This document shows positions 1 to 8,944 of a DNA stretch of 64,000 nucleotides, piece by piece. Positions within the stretch are counted from its first letter, which is position 1, and every line of letters starts with the position of its first letter. Position numbers and translations under genes: made by a program. Source of the stretch: Gemmatimonadaceae bacterium (GTDB taxonomy: Bacteria > Gemmatimonadota > Gemmatimonadetes > Gemmatimonadales > Gemmatimonadaceae). Location: positions 1-64,000 of the forward strand of contig JAIEMN010000027.1 in the NCBI GenBank assembly GCA_019752115.1. Direction: 5' to 3'. Below the pieces are notes generated by a model. It made no database searches. It saw nothing but the letters and a program-made list of their open reading frames with translations, and was not told where the DNA came from.

Positions 1-145
1 CCGACCAATCCCTTTGTCTCGTGCCATGCTCCCAATCTCTCAAAGCGGGGAGCCTCCATCAAACCCGGGGCGCTTCAGTCAGCGACCCACCACGCTCGGC
101 GGGCGCTGTTGGTCGCCGAGGGCATGCCCGGCCTTGTCAGCCCAT

Positions 146-319
146 TCGAGTGGCGCGGAGGACGAGCTGGACGTCCGCGCGCTGATGACGGGGATCTCGC
201 TGGGCGGGGACGGTGTCGCCGCGGAGTTGCTCGACGAGTTGGCACGAGAGGGGGTCGCAACCGGAGCGATCGCGACCCGTCGCTATCGCGCGGGATTCCC
301 GCTCACCGCGCTCGAATAG
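146..319 (+). pseudogene. Gene tail remnant, copy A
   Basis: The last 57 codons of an open frame encode an acidic start (AEDELDV), ALMTG, LLDELAREGVATGAIA and RRYRAGF before a TAG stop. A closely related tail lies at 1683-1835, on the other side of the HEPN-like gene, with ALMTDIA, VLEEIARVGVATRAIA and RRYRPGF in the same order. Two related tails without convincing 5' parts suggest duplicated and truncated copies of one gene. The product is unknown. The left limit is approximate because nothing upstream reads as coding. Confidence 0.4.
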
Positions 320-622
320 GCGCCAGCCGGCCCCTGCCACGGGACTGTCGTCTCGGATCCCTGCGCCAGAAACGACGAGAGCCCCACCAGTCAGTCGACT
401 GGCAGGGCCCCGTACCTCGACAACGCCTTTCGCAGCCCGAAGGCTCCTACGCGATCGGCACCGTAACCGAGGAATAACAGAGTAAGTTTATGGGACTTGC
501 CATCTTCCCGCAAGCCCCCCTCCTAAAGGCGCTAAAGTAAGCCTCCAGCCAAAGGCGGACCTTTGTCCCCATGACGAAGGGGCGCCATCTCGTGAGCTAA
601 TCTACCCAATCGTGTACCCCCA
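320..622. other. Intergenic stretch, no gene seen
   Basis: I see no convincing reading frame, RNA gene or strong hairpin here. It presumably holds the promoter of the HEPN-like gene that follows. Confidence 0.4.
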
Positions 623-1516
623 TTGTCCATGACTAGTGCCCCGGCGCTCATCAGTATTGCGGCTTTAGAACGAGCCTTATCGCCAAACCGTCTGGCCGGT
701 TACCGACAGCCGGGTGATAAAGACCTCACCGATGGACTCGCGCGATACATCTGGAATCTTGCGCTCGCCGATGCCATCTCCCCGGTCCTTCATGCGTTTG
801 AGCTGACGCTCCGCAACGAAGTGGTTCGTGCAGCAGCAAAAATCGTCCCGCCTCGCATCACCGCAGCCAATTCAGCTGCTCCAGTAACGGTACCCGTATT
901 CACGCCGGGCTTGTTTCCGACGTGGCTTGATGTGCAGCCCACCATGCTGCTGGACAACGAGTTGGCCAAGCTAAAGCGAGCCAAGAGCGACCTCGGCAGT
1001 GACCGACGAACTCACACCGAAGGCCATCTGATCGCGAAACTCGACCTTGGGTTCTGGGTCGCGCTGTTGCGCAAGCCGTATGCAGACGCTCGCGCTGACG
1101 GACCACGACTGTGGCCAGCCGGACTCAAATACGCATTCCAGCATCGCCCGAAGCATATCAAAGATGCCGTGGATCTATTCCATGCGTTTGACCCCATTCG
1201 GATGTTCCGTAATCGCGTAGCCCATCATGACCCCATTTGGGACCGCAAGTACGTATTTGAGCACGACCGCGCGCTCCACTGCCTCTCGTGGATGAATCCG
1301 ACACTTGCTGCGGCGGTCACGACCATATCGCGTGCCCCTGCCGTGTTCGGTGTAGGCCCCGGCGTTTACCGCCCGTTGGCCGAGGACATACTTGGCGCGG
1401 GTCCCGGTACAAGCGCCGATCCGATTGTTCGCGTCGTTCGCGCCTTGAAGGCCTTACCGGCGAGTGACCGCGAGGAAGCAGCGACCGCGATGCTAGACGC
1501 CATTACTAAGCGGTGA
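623..1516 (+). CDS. Abi-like HEPN-domain protein (putative abortive infection RNase)
   Basis: The 297-residue protein resembles the Abi_2/AbiD-F-like family. An N-terminal helical part (about 10-70, containing RYIWNLALADAISPVLHAFE) is followed by FRNRVAHHDPIWD near residues 195-207. The R196-N-R-V-A-H201 signature matches the R-x4-6-H catalytic motif of HEPN ribonucleases, which act in abortive infection and toxin systems. The frame opens at a TTG, with an ATG two codons later at 629 that is an equally good start. It stands alone, with no evident antitoxin, between two related gene tails (146-319 and 1683-1835), as expected of a defence gene that hopped into an older locus. RNase activity is inferred from the motif only. 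Confidence 0.75.
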   Translation: MSMTSAPALISIAALERALSPNRLAGYRQPGDKDLTDGLARYIWNLALADAISPVLHAFELTLRNEVVRAAAKIVPPRITAANSAAPVTVPVFTPGLFPTWLDVQPTMLLDNELAKLKRAKSDLGSDRRTHTEGHLIAKLDLGFWVALLRKPYADARADGPRLWPAGLKYAFQHRPKHIKDAVDLFHAFDPIRMFRNRVAHHDPIWDRKYVFEHDRALHCLSWMNPTLAAAVTTISRAPAVFGVGPGVYRPLAEDILGAGPGTSADPIVRVVRALKALPASDREEAATAMLDAITKR

Positions 1517-1682
1517 CTGTATGGCTTAAGACCTGCGTCGCGTGCCCGATGCCTCCGGAATCGTCTGAGGCCTTTGGATTCCAGAGTGGCATTCAGGTCG
1601 GGCGGCGGCCCTAGAACGTGTCTTCGCTGCTCTTGTCGTCCTCGAGGAGGCGCATAAGGGTCATGCTGCCGAGCAATGGAGC

Positions 1683-1835
1683 GCCGGAGACGAGCGGGGC
1701 GTAGGGGCGTTGATGACCGATATCGCGCTGAGCGGAGACGCTTCGGCCGTCGAGGTACTTGAGGAGATAGCGCGGGTCGGGGTCGCGACCCGGGCGATAG
1801 CGGCCCGTCGCTATCGCCCGGGTTTCCAGAGATAA
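1683..1835 (+). pseudogene. Gene tail remnant, copy B
   Basis: This frame reads AGDERGVGALMTDIALSGD, then EVLEEIARVGVATRAIA and RRYRPGF before TAA, and matches copy A at 146-319 over nearly its whole length. No start codon or upstream coding sequence is credible, so it is a truncated relative. The product is not recognised. Confidence 0.4.
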
Positions 1836-2212
1836 ATGGCCCGACGCGCAGGGCCATGCTGCCGACGAGCTGACTCACAAGGTCGGATATCTTGTCCCGC
1901 GTATCGTTCCAGGCAATCGCGAGGGGAGTCAAACCCCGCTTGTGACCGTCGCATGTATCCTTCGCGAGCGGGTTGTGATGCGTGAACACGCGTCTGGCGC
2001 CGCACGGACTACGCCGCGCCCCACAGGCAGTAACTCGACCACAAGCTAAGCGGCGCACAGTCGCCAGCTGTGACCCGCCGCTTAGCGGCAAGACCATCGC
2101 TCCGCCCTAGGGCCCGTGAGCGTGGATCAGATTTCGGGGGTCACGTCAGAACCGGAGCGGCTGATCCTTCTCCTTACGTCGTGGTCGTTGTCGGCTGAAC
2201 GCAACCGTGCCT
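1836..2212. other. Intergenic stretch with an ankyrin-like fragment
   Basis: No complete gene is visible. On the minus strand, about 1861-1989, the translation contains HHNPLAKDTCDGHKRGLTP followed by LAIA, reminiscent of one ankyrin repeat (a loop, then G-x-TPL-x-x-A). It has no start, no further repeats and no sensible C-terminus, so it could be a gene relic or chance. Confidence 0.25.
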
Positions 2213-2698
2213 TTACCGAATCTGACCGATGCGAACGCCGCTGCTTCTGAACAGCTGCCATACACTCGCTCGTGCTTGCTCCACACTGTACACATCTACC
2301 GCCACGAAGAGCGAGTCTACCGAGAAGACCGCAATCGCGCGCGTGGTATCTGGCTGCGCGACACCAGCGCTCCCCAACTTGCCGCTCAACGAGTCGATTG
2401 CCCGTCGATACTTCCGACAGATCAGCGTGTCGGAGACAACCACGGGGACGCCGCTCGTGAGTGGCAGGTTCATTTGACTCTTGAGGACCACGTGAGTCGA
2501 ATCAGCGCTCAGCAGAAAACCCGAGAGCAACTTGTAGTTGATATCGGCTAGCTCATCAGTGGTGTCCAGGCAAGGACTGCCGCTTGCTATCGTGCGCACG
2601 ATCGCGGCCTCGCCTGGCTCCCATCGCGTGAAGCCGCTCGTAAGTGCGGGGCCTAGGATCGCGAGGGTCGCGAGAAAATGCTTTACGGCCATGCGCAC
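2213..2698 (-). CDS. Hypothetical exported protein
   Basis: This 161-residue protein has a short basic N-terminus and a hydrophobic stretch (HFLATLAILGPALTSGF) that looks like a signal sequence. The rest is hydrophilic with no motif I recognise. Its start overlaps the 3' end of the upstream JAMM-like lipoprotein gene by 16 bases, so the two are probably co-transcribed and translationally coupled. Function unknown. Confidence 0.6.
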   Translation of the reverse strand: MRMAVKHFLATLAILGPALTSGFTRWEPGEAAIVRTIASGSPCLDTTDELADINYKLLSGFLLSADSTHVVLKSQMNLPLTSGVPVVVSDTLICRKYRRAIDSLSGKLGSAGVAQPDTTRAIAVFSVDSLFVAVDVYSVEQARASVWQLFRSSGVRIGQIR

Positions 2699-4209
2699 AC
2701 TCCCGATTTCCAGTTGTATTCGTACAGCGGCTGATATTTGCTGTCTCCACCCTGGCTCGGCGGCTTGTAAAACATGACGTACTGCTTGTCGATAACGAAC
2801 ATGGGCAATCCTTTCAGCGCAGGATTCGTGACGGGGGTCGTACTTCCAGTCGCCAGATTATAAACGGGATTCATAATCATGAACGATAGGTCCTGAGGAT
2901 TCGCGCCTTTCACGTAGGCTATCCTTGAGGTATCCTGAGCGGGATATGCCGCTGGATCACCACATTGCAAGACCTCGTTCGGTCCATATGGGTGCGTGTG
3001 GATCCAGGATACCAGCGTGTCTCCATCGACCGTCACGTTTGATTGCGGCGGATAGAAGCCGACTCTGCAGGGATTCGGATTGTACGCTGGCGGATCTACA
3101 AATTTGTACACTCCGTTCTTTCGATAAACGAGTCTCATTCTCTCACTTCGCCGATACGTAACGGTATCATCGGCGTTTGAAAGAAGCATCATCCGCTTCA
3201 TCTCGTCTCGCAGTTCGCGAGAATCGAACAAAGGATCGCCACTGCCGCAGGCAACGGAGACACGTGCGCTCGCCTGCTCCTCGACCGCACTGGATCCAGA
3301 GCCGACCAGTGCGCGAAGGTACATTCTGCCGGTCTCAAACACCGGCACCTTGCACGAGGAAGTGCTTGAGGAACACGTACCCGTTCGCGGTGAGACGGAC
3401 GGCTTGCCGACGACTGAATCCGGCACCCAGTACCAGCCGATGACGCTGATCGAGAGTCCGCTCGCAGAGGGGGTGAACAGAACCGAGTCTCCGGCCAAGA
3501 CGCTCGTCTTGTTCGCGGCTAGCGTAAGTACAGTTGCAATCGGCTCTATCCTTACGTTCTGCGATCCGCCAGCGACATACACGCACGGTCCACTACCGCA
3601 GTTGAAGTATCCCGGCCAGGTCGGCTGGCTTTGTCCCCAGCGGCGGACGAATCCTCCGCCTGACACGATGCCGACCGTGCTGTACTCCGACGTCGCATCG
3701 TCGGATGGAGGATTAAGACCCGTTTTGCACGACATGACCCAGTCACCCGGCGAGCCGGATGCCAATCGAAAATCAGTAACCACCACCCCATTGCACATAC
3801 TGCTGACCCACTCGCCGTCTGCATCTAAGTAGAAGTATGGGGCTCCTCTGAGCGAGGCAAAACTCGGAGTCATCGCCGTTGTGTAAGTGCGCGCAAGGCG
3901 ACCTTTGACGGTGAGCTTGACCCGCGTACGATTTGTGTATGATCGAGGCCAAAGCACCGAATCGGCGCCGGTTGCAGGGTCTCGAGCGAGAAGAGTCGCC
4001 TCCGCCAAACCCGGGATGGGGCCTGGAACGAGACTATCTGAGCCAGGCAGCATTATCGGTGAACTCTTGTTAGGCAAACCTACGGGTGGATCAGTGATGG
4101 CGTCCGTACATGCACCCAACAGTGCTACCGTCGCAATCCCCGTGATTCGTACCCATCGCGTAAGGCGTGGCAGAGCGCGCAAGTCATTTTCCTCCGGAAG
4201 TGATAACAC
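2683..4209 (-). CDS. Lipoprotein with C-terminal HTHP (JAMM/MPN-like) motif
   Basis: The 508-residue protein has an uncleaved N-terminal tail, a hydrophobic segment and a lipobox (VALLGAC, Cys about 34). A central part (about 225-315) looks Ig-like (LAANKTSVLAGDSVLF). Near residue 403 it has SWIHTHPYG, a His-x-His-Pro motif typical of JAMM/MPN+ metallopeptidases and of some toxin-associated domains, with Asp residues about 15-25 positions downstream (AQDTSRIAY). A canonical S-x-x-D is not obvious, so catalysis is uncertain. An isopeptidase or peptidase acting at the cell surface is possible. It is first of a two-gene operon with the exported protein at 2213-2698. Confidence 0.6.
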   Translation of the reverse strand: MLSLPEENDLRALPRLTRWVRITGIATVALLGACTDAITDPPVGLPNKSSPIMLPGSDSLVPGPIPGLAEATLLARDPATGADSVLWPRSYTNRTRVKLTVKGRLARTYTTAMTPSFASLRGAPYFYLDADGEWVSSMCNGVVVTDFRLASGSPGDWVMSCKTGLNPPSDDATSEYSTVGIVSGGGFVRRWGQSQPTWPGYFNCGSGPCVYVAGGSQNVRIEPIATVLTLAANKTSVLAGDSVLFTPSASGLSISVIGWYWVPDSVVGKPSVSPRTGTCSSSTSSCKVPVFETGRMYLRALVGSGSSAVEEQASARVSVACGSGDPLFDSRELRDEMKRMMLLSNADDTVTYRRSERMRLVYRKNGVYKFVDPPAYNPNPCRVGFYPPQSNVTVDGDTLVSWIHTHPYGPNEVLQCGDPAAYPAQDTSRIAYVKGANPQDLSFMIMNPVYNLATGSTTPVTNPALKGLPMFVIDKQYVMFYKPPSQGGDSKYQPLYEYNWKSGVCAWP

Positions 4210-4937
4210 CCTACAAGTGTATGGAAATGGAGACTTCTCTATTGAAGAAGCCGCGCTGCTCAGTATTGAAAGACGTCAAGTAAGCGCGGTGGCGGCGCCC
4301 TCGTTCCAACACCACGGACCGCTCACGGGCACAATTCTCATCCGCCGCTTGATCTCGTCAAGAGAAGTTAGGATCGATCCACGCAGAAAACTGTGACGAA
4401 CCGCGATCGGTACATCCTTAGCATGTGTGAACGCACCAACGGTCGCTAGCGGATGCACGCATTCGCCGTAAGGCGAACGCGAGTCCGATATCGTTCCTCT
4501 GCATTACTACCACGCCGGAATGATCTTCACGCGTCGGAGCACACCCTGCGACGCTGCTCAGGCAGCAGCCTCACGACGCCTTCTCGGCCATCGCGTCGAG
4601 GGTTCACCTCGGTCATAAACTCGTCGCGCTTGCCAGCGACTTCATGCCAGCCAATGCCGATGCACCCGACGAGAGACTCGTCAGCGTCACGCTGCTCCGT
4701 CGTGAAGTGTCTACGGTTAGAAGTCTCCGGCAGCGCTCGGGCAGCTCATTTATCGTGCGAAGGAACACCCCTCCCTCAAATCCCTGCTCGGTGTCGCCAA
4801 TGCAAGGCGCAAAGCATGTAGCCACTAGGTACAAGACCTAGTGGCTACTGTGCTTTGAAACCAGACGAGAGAGAAGCCTCATGCGCGCGAACGAAACCGC
4901 TCGTGTTTTAGCTTCCCCCTGCGAATGCACAATCCGT
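4210..4937. other. Long intergenic region, one strong hairpin
   Basis: No frame here has convincing coding character on either strand. It includes the likely promoter of the lipoprotein operon (next to 4210) and a long inverted repeat near 4811-4856. Otherwise I see nothing. Confidence 0.4.
4811..4856. repeat. Long perfect hairpin
   Basis: GTAGCCACTAGGT (4818-4830) and ACCTAGTGGCTAC (4836-4848) form a perfect 13-bp stem around the 5-base loop ACAAG. AAAGCA (4811-4816) and TGCTTT (4851-4856) add six pairs beyond a small internal loop. No T-run follows on either side, so it is not a standard intrinsic terminator. A recombination or attachment site, a protein-binding site, or an mRNA-stabilising 3' structure for the fulvocin-like gene (minus strand, ending at 4938) are all possible. 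Confidence 0.6.
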
Positions 4938-5723
4938 TCAAGTGAAAGGACACCGGCCGTCGCATGGCCACGTCATAAAGCAGCCGCATGAAGCCTGTTC
5001 ACCCGTTTCCGGCGCGCACGGTGATCCACCGATACCACAGTTCCCGCAACTACAGTAGGAGGAAGCGGAGCAGTTGCACGGCCTAAGCTGCACTAGCCCG
5101 AGTTTTGCCGCACCAATGTTAAGGAGTGCGAAAGCCCTTGACCCTCCAATGATGCTTGCCCGGATCAGGTTCGGCTGCACGAGGCTATCGGCAGCTTTCG
5201 GACGGAGCTTTACGTCGGAGACTCCAATGGTTGCGAAGATCGCACCGGCTTGAGCACGACTAAAGAGCGTTCTATTAAACGTACAAAGCTCGTTTGCAAC
5301 TTTCTGTCGCGCCGCGAGCGGCTTACGCTCATCAAATACGTCCGGAAGTCGCTCAATCGCGAAGCGAATCTGTGCAATCTGAGCTTCGGAAAGAGAGTCT
5401 CGGAACGCGAGACGAATGGCTCGCTGCGCGGGTGAGAGCTGCTCGCTTGGGAGAACAAATGAAGAGAGATGTTCCCTCCAAAGTGCAACCTTTTCTTCGG
5501 CACTAAGCATCGCAATTAGAGGGCGCCGGCGACGTTCTGGTTGGGCTGCAATCCCTGAGAGCGTCGTCGGCCGAACATTAGAGCTGAGTTTGAGCCAATC
5601 CTGCACCTCCTTGGTCGGCGTGGGAGGTTTACTGATGTAGCCAATTGCTCCGACGCCAAGCAACGCAATGCCGCAAAAGGTTGCGACGCCCAGCCATGCT
5701 CGCCATGCAGATTGCCGTGTCAT
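4938..5723 (-). CDS. Fulvocin C-related Cys-rich exported protein
   Basis: The 261-residue protein has an N-terminal hydrophobic segment (about 10-30) and a helical, charged middle (about 60-160). Its C-terminal tail (216-261) is Cys-rich, with ten Cys in 46 residues (CNC, YCSCGNC, SCGC, CDGRC). This layout matches proteins annotated as bacteriocin fulvocin C-related, in which a long leader-like part precedes a Cys-rich module resembling the myxobacterial bacteriocin fulvocin C. Release of the tail as a disulfide-rich peptide is inferred. No dedicated transporter or immunity gene is visible nearby. It is divergent from the glutaminyl cyclotransferase gene. Confidence 0.65.
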   Translation of the reverse strand: MTRQSAWRAWLGVATFCGIALLGVGAIGYISKPPTPTKEVQDWLKLSSNVRPTTLSGIAAQPERRRRPLIAMLSAEEKVALWREHLSSFVLPSEQLSPAQRAIRLAFRDSLSEAQIAQIRFAIERLPDVFDERKPLAARQKVANELCTFNRTLFSRAQAGAIFATIGVSDVKLRPKAADSLVQPNLIRASIIGGSRAFALLNIGAAKLGLVQLRPCNCSASSYCSCGNCGIGGSPCAPETGEQASCGCFMTWPCDGRCPFT

Positions 5724-5958
5724 AGAATTGCCTCCAAATAAATAGTGGTGCCGCTATTTGACATTTGCGGCACTGCAGCATAGCAATCACTCGAACCTCG
5801 GCAAGAGGAAAGTTTTGCCCGACAGCCTCGACTGTTCGTCGCGTTATCAGACTCGCGGGACGACTCGCTTCCGTCCTGCACGTTGCTGTTACGTAAGAAG
5901 CCGCTCGCTGTTTCTCCGTTAGATCAATCGAGTGTACGACCGCTGAGGAATTCTGTGT

Positions 5959-6783
5959 ATGCGAGCTGGGGAATTCGGCTTTTGCGCGCGAAAGGCATCA
6001 TTAGTAGCGAGTCTTCTCGTTGCTGGGACTTCACTAAGCTGCGGGAAGGATATGGCCTTGGTTCGTAATCCCGTCGCGAAGGTAGAGCGGTTGCCAGGAT
6101 ACGATGTGGAGGTTGTCGCGAGCTACCCACACGACACCGCTGCATTCACCGAAGGACTAGTATGGTACAAGCAGCGTCTGTTTGAGGGCACCGGTGAAGT
6201 AGGCCACTCGGATATTCGGGAAGTCGCTCTGCAGACGGGCCGCGTCCTACGTAAGCGTGCGTTGCCTTCCCCGCATTTCGGCGAAGGTATCGCGATCCTC
6301 GCTGATCAACTTTATGAGCTCACGTGGCGATCCGGGCGCGCCTTCCAGTTTGACGTGCGCACCTTTCGCCCAGTGCGTGAGTTTGCGTACACGGGCGAAG
6401 GATGGGGACTGACCACGGACGGTTCTTCCCTCATTATGAGCGACGGGTCAAGTACGATCCGTTTTCTGGATCCTTCCACTTTCGCCGTGCGACGCACGAT
6501 TCAGGTTGTTGATCAAACGCTCCCGGTATCCCAGCTCAACGAACTTGAGTGGATCAAGAACGAGATCTGGGCGAACGTTTGGCAAACGGATCAAATCGTT
6601 CGTATCGACCCGGCAAGCGGAAAGGTCGTCGGTTGGATTCACCTTAACGGCCTGCTATCCGAAGCAGAGCGCAGTAGATCCGACGTCCTCAATGGGATCG
6701 CGTACGATTCAGAGCAGGATCGAATCTTTGTGACCGGCAAGAACTGGCCTCGGCTCTTTCAGATTCGACTTCGAGAGCGTTGA
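5959..6783 (+). CDS. Glutaminyl-peptide cyclotransferase (lipoprotein)
   Basis: The 274-residue protein resembles the plant/bacterial-type glutaminyl cyclotransferase family, a five-bladed beta-propeller that turns N-terminal Gln into pyroglutamate. It has a lipoprotein-like N-terminus (SLLVAGTSLSCG), then HDTAAFTEGLVW, FEGTG, HFGEGI, LTW, YTGEGWGLT, SDGSS, LNELEW, VWQTD and NGIAYD, which follow the family's repeat order. Length fits the family. Being exported, it could cap secreted peptides. A link to the divergent Cys-rich gene is only suggested by position. Confidence 0.85.
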   Translation: MRAGEFGFCARKASLVASLLVAGTSLSCGKDMALVRNPVAKVERLPGYDVEVVASYPHDTAAFTEGLVWYKQRLFEGTGEVGHSDIREVALQTGRVLRKRALPSPHFGEGIAILADQLYELTWRSGRAFQFDVRTFRPVREFAYTGEGWGLTTDGSSLIMSDGSSTIRFLDPSTFAVRRTIQVVDQTLPVSQLNELEWIKNEIWANVWQTDQIVRIDPASGKVVGWIHLNGLLSEAERSRSDVLNGIAYDSEQDRIFVTGKNWPRLFQIRLRER

Positions 6784-6845
6784 GTCCCCGATGAGGAGCT
6801 GCCGGATCAGGATTCGGGGGGCAGACCAGCGAAGACTTCCCCGAA

Positions 6846-7259
6846 GTGGCTGACCATCTGCGGCAGCTGTGCGAGCGCGAAATCGCGCGCCTTGGACGCG
6901 TTCAAGCGTGGCATGGCGAGGTGACCGCGGACGACAATGATCGCTATCGAGAGGGCCGCGTGATCACAGAGCGACTCGCCCACCACGCGATGATGCTGCC
7001 GCGGCTACTCGACCTGCCGACTCGGGCGTGGCGTCGGGCGATCAAGGGGCCGAAGACCGCGGTGATCGCTGAGTCGCTTCGGCCGGCGGTCGAATGGATC
7101 GCCGAACAGCTGGGGGATTCGGCCGAAGGGCGCATGGCCCGCTTGGTAGATCTCGCGCCACGACTCACCCCGCGCGAGACCCATGCGGGAGGCGCTGGCC
7201 GTCGCCTTGCGGTGGGCCCCGTGGATGGCGCGCTCGCGATTAGCGAGCGCCGTACTTGA
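6846..7259 (+). CDS. Possible gene fragment, unknown product
   Basis: An open frame here (EREIARLGRVQAW, ERLAHHAMMLPRLLDLPTRA, AVEWIAEQLGD) looks like a soluble helical protein and stays open upstream to about 6795 without a good start. The codon-aligned minus strand is open too. Third-position GC is similar in both, so I cannot decide which strand, if either, is coded. The 3' end overlaps the small minus-strand gene at 7240-7425 by 20 bases. It may be a truncated gene. Confidence 0.3.
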   Translation: MADHLRQLCEREIARLGRVQAWHGEVTADDNDRYREGRVITERLAHHAMMLPRLLDLPTRAWRRAIKGPKTAVIAESLRPAVEWIAEQLGDSAEGRMARLVDLAPRLTPRETHAGGAGRRLAVGPVDGALAISERRT

Positions 7260-7425
7260 GCTGTCGCGCGGTTTCGCGCGGGTGCTGCCCCGTGTGCACC
7301 GTTTCCGTGATCATGGCCTCGACGGCTGGCTGTTGTCGCGCGAAGAGCTGAGCGAGGGCAAGCACAGCGCGATCGTCCGGGTTCGGTGAGGTCGCGAGCC
7401 GATCCCATGGGGTCGGCTGGCTCAT
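7240..7425 (-). CDS. Small protein of unknown function
   Basis: A 61-residue protein starting MSQPTPWDRL, with a helical middle (DDRAVLALAQLFARQQ). Its ATG overlaps the TGA of the upstream nuclease-like gene in an ATGA arrangement, which supports both the start and translational coupling. A small partner, inhibitor or antitoxin of that gene is possible. No family recognised. Confidence 0.5.
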   Translation of the reverse strand: MSQPTPWDRLATSPNPDDRAVLALAQLFARQQPAVEAMITETVHTGQHPRETARQLKYGAR

Positions 7426-8297
7426 GCGCCCATCCCACCCGCGCGCTCCTCGCGACGCACCCATTCATCGAGGCTCGTTTCCGGCTCCCGAAGGAGGCAG
7501 TCGTACCGAAAGCGCCACGACTGTAACGAGTGCGCGCTGCGTCCGGCGATCGCCAAGTGAAAGAAGTCGTCAGGATAGGGTGATTCAGGATAATCCTCAG
7601 GATCAAACATGGCCTCGTCGTCGATCTCCACCTCGGGTGGATAGTAGACGTAGTCCGGCAGCCCGCTCGTTTCGCGAATGGTCGGTGATGCGCACTGCTC
7701 GAGGAGGGCGAGGCCGCGCGCACTGAACTGCGCGGGGTAGAGTCGCCCAATGAGATACAGCACATCCCACGGGCGCCGATGGAGATCCTTTCCTTCGATC
7801 CGTACGATGTCGCGCGCGGCGCGCTCCCCGAGCAGCGCAGCATCCCGCCAGCGATCGCGAACGGGGTGATGGAAGTCGGCGCCGTCGCACTCGATGCCGA
7901 GCCGGCAGCCGTCCGGCGCAATGAGCAGAAAGTCGAGGCGGAACAGACCGCCGATCGTGCGTACCTGGTGCTGCGCGACGAGCTGCGTCTCGCGGTCCAG
8001 CACCTTGACCGCGAAGTGCGCGAACCGCGCCTCGAGTGGGCTCTGCATCCGCTTGGGACGAGCGTGCTCACCGCGCGGACTCTCCAAAAAGTCGTATAAC
8101 AGCGGCCGGATTGTTGTCGGCTGCGCCGCGAACGGCCGCAGGCGCGCCGCCTCGGCGGCCCGACTCTGCTTCACGCTTTCCCATCGACGTACCAATTCCT
8201 CGTGCGTCATGTACTGCGTGCCCCGGAAGACTCGTCGTTTCCCCGCCTCCGCGGGCCCAGAACCGATCGAACACGCGGCCATCAGCGCCGCCATCAT
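7422..8297 (-). CDS. PD-(D/E)XK nuclease-like protein
   Basis: This 291-residue protein has a core reading FRLDFLLIAPDG, then CRLGIECDGADFHH, resembling the restriction-endonuclease-like fold of DUF559/Vsr-type proteins: an Asp strand followed by an E-x-D strand and a downstream Arg/Lys-containing helix (RDIVRIEGKDLHRRP). Such proteins are DNA nucleases, often in defence or repair. The true start may be the later ATG at about 8210 (MTHEELVRRW), because the first 29 residues look low-complexity. It is coupled to the 61-residue gene downstream. An MTase partner is absent. Confidence 0.6.
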   Translation of the reverse strand: MMAALMAACSIGSGPAEAGKRRVFRGTQYMTHEELVRRWESVKQSRAAEAARLRPFAAQPTTIRPLLYDFLESPRGEHARPKRMQSPLEARFAHFAVKVLDRETQLVAQHQVRTIGGLFRLDFLLIAPDGCRLGIECDGADFHHPVRDRWRDAALLGERAARDIVRIEGKDLHRRPWDVLYLIGRLYPAQFSARGLALLEQCASPTIRETSGLPDYVYYPPEVEIDDEAMFDPEDYPESPYPDDFFHLAIAGRSAHSLQSWRFRYDCLLREPETSLDEWVRREERAGGMGA

Positions 8298-8503
8298 TTC
8301 ACGCCGTCCACAACGCCGCTCACCTGGGCGACATCCCCAGCATAGGCACAGCCCGGCTTAAGTTCTAGTTGACAACGTCTACCTGGGGGTTTTGCGCGGG
8401 TGACACCACACCAATGGGTGTCCACCACGCTGCCCCGACCGGTGGCGACGCTGCGTCCGACCGCGGCGCCCGGAGTCCGGTCGGCGACGCGAACCCAGGC
8501 ACG

Positions 8504-8944
8504 CTATGGAGTGCCTTGGGAGATGGCGTCCGTGATGGCCGCCGGTGAATAGGTCCGCCCCCGCCCGAGCTCGACGATCCGCGCTTCGCCTTCGCGCGCG
8601 ACCCACATTCGCAGGCCGTCGTGCCGCCCAGACGATAGGGGGCCGACGTACCAAGTGCGGCCGCGGACATCGATCACTTCGGTACCTTCGAGCGGATGGT
8701 GCACGGGAGCGCGGTCGCCAAGAATGATCGGAGGACGGCGCGGAATGCCGTCGCCCCTGGGTCCGACGCGAGCCCCCGCGCACGCGCCACATTCCTGTGC
8801 GCGCATATGCTGGTCGCTTGGTCGATCGAGGTGGATGAGGGTAGAGTACCGCGAAGCCCTGCCGGTGGCACGCCCCAGGCGTCGGACCTGGGCTGCGGCT
8901 TTGGCGGGGGGGGGACACACGATCAGCGGGTGACCGCCTATCAC
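8504..8944 (-). CDS. Hypothetical protein
   Basis: A 146-residue frame from a GTG, with a plausible globular C-terminal half (EVIDVRGRTWYVGPLSSGRH, GEARIVELGRGRTYSP). The frame remains open upstream of the GTG (QLQFSGFVIGGHPLIV), and runs of nine G (8906-8914) and eight G near 9075 could hide a frameshift, so the true N-terminus is uncertain. No family recognised. It is the last gene before the left end of element 1. Confidence 0.4.
   Translation of the reverse strand: MIGGHPLIVCPPPAKAAAQVRRLGRATGRASRYSTLIHLDRPSDQHMRAQECGACAGARVGPRGDGIPRRPPIILGDRAPVHHPLEGTEVIDVRGRTWYVGPLSSGRHDGLRMWVAREGEARIVELGRGRTYSPAAITDAISQGTP

Noticed and set aside
1861-1989. Ankyrin-repeat gene on the minus strand
   Set aside because: Only one weak repeat is present, without start or further copies.
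6944-8071. Long minus-strand frame of 375 codons
   Set aside because: Its translation is Arg/Ser/Pro-rich and overlaps the better 7422-8297 gene; it is a shadow frame.
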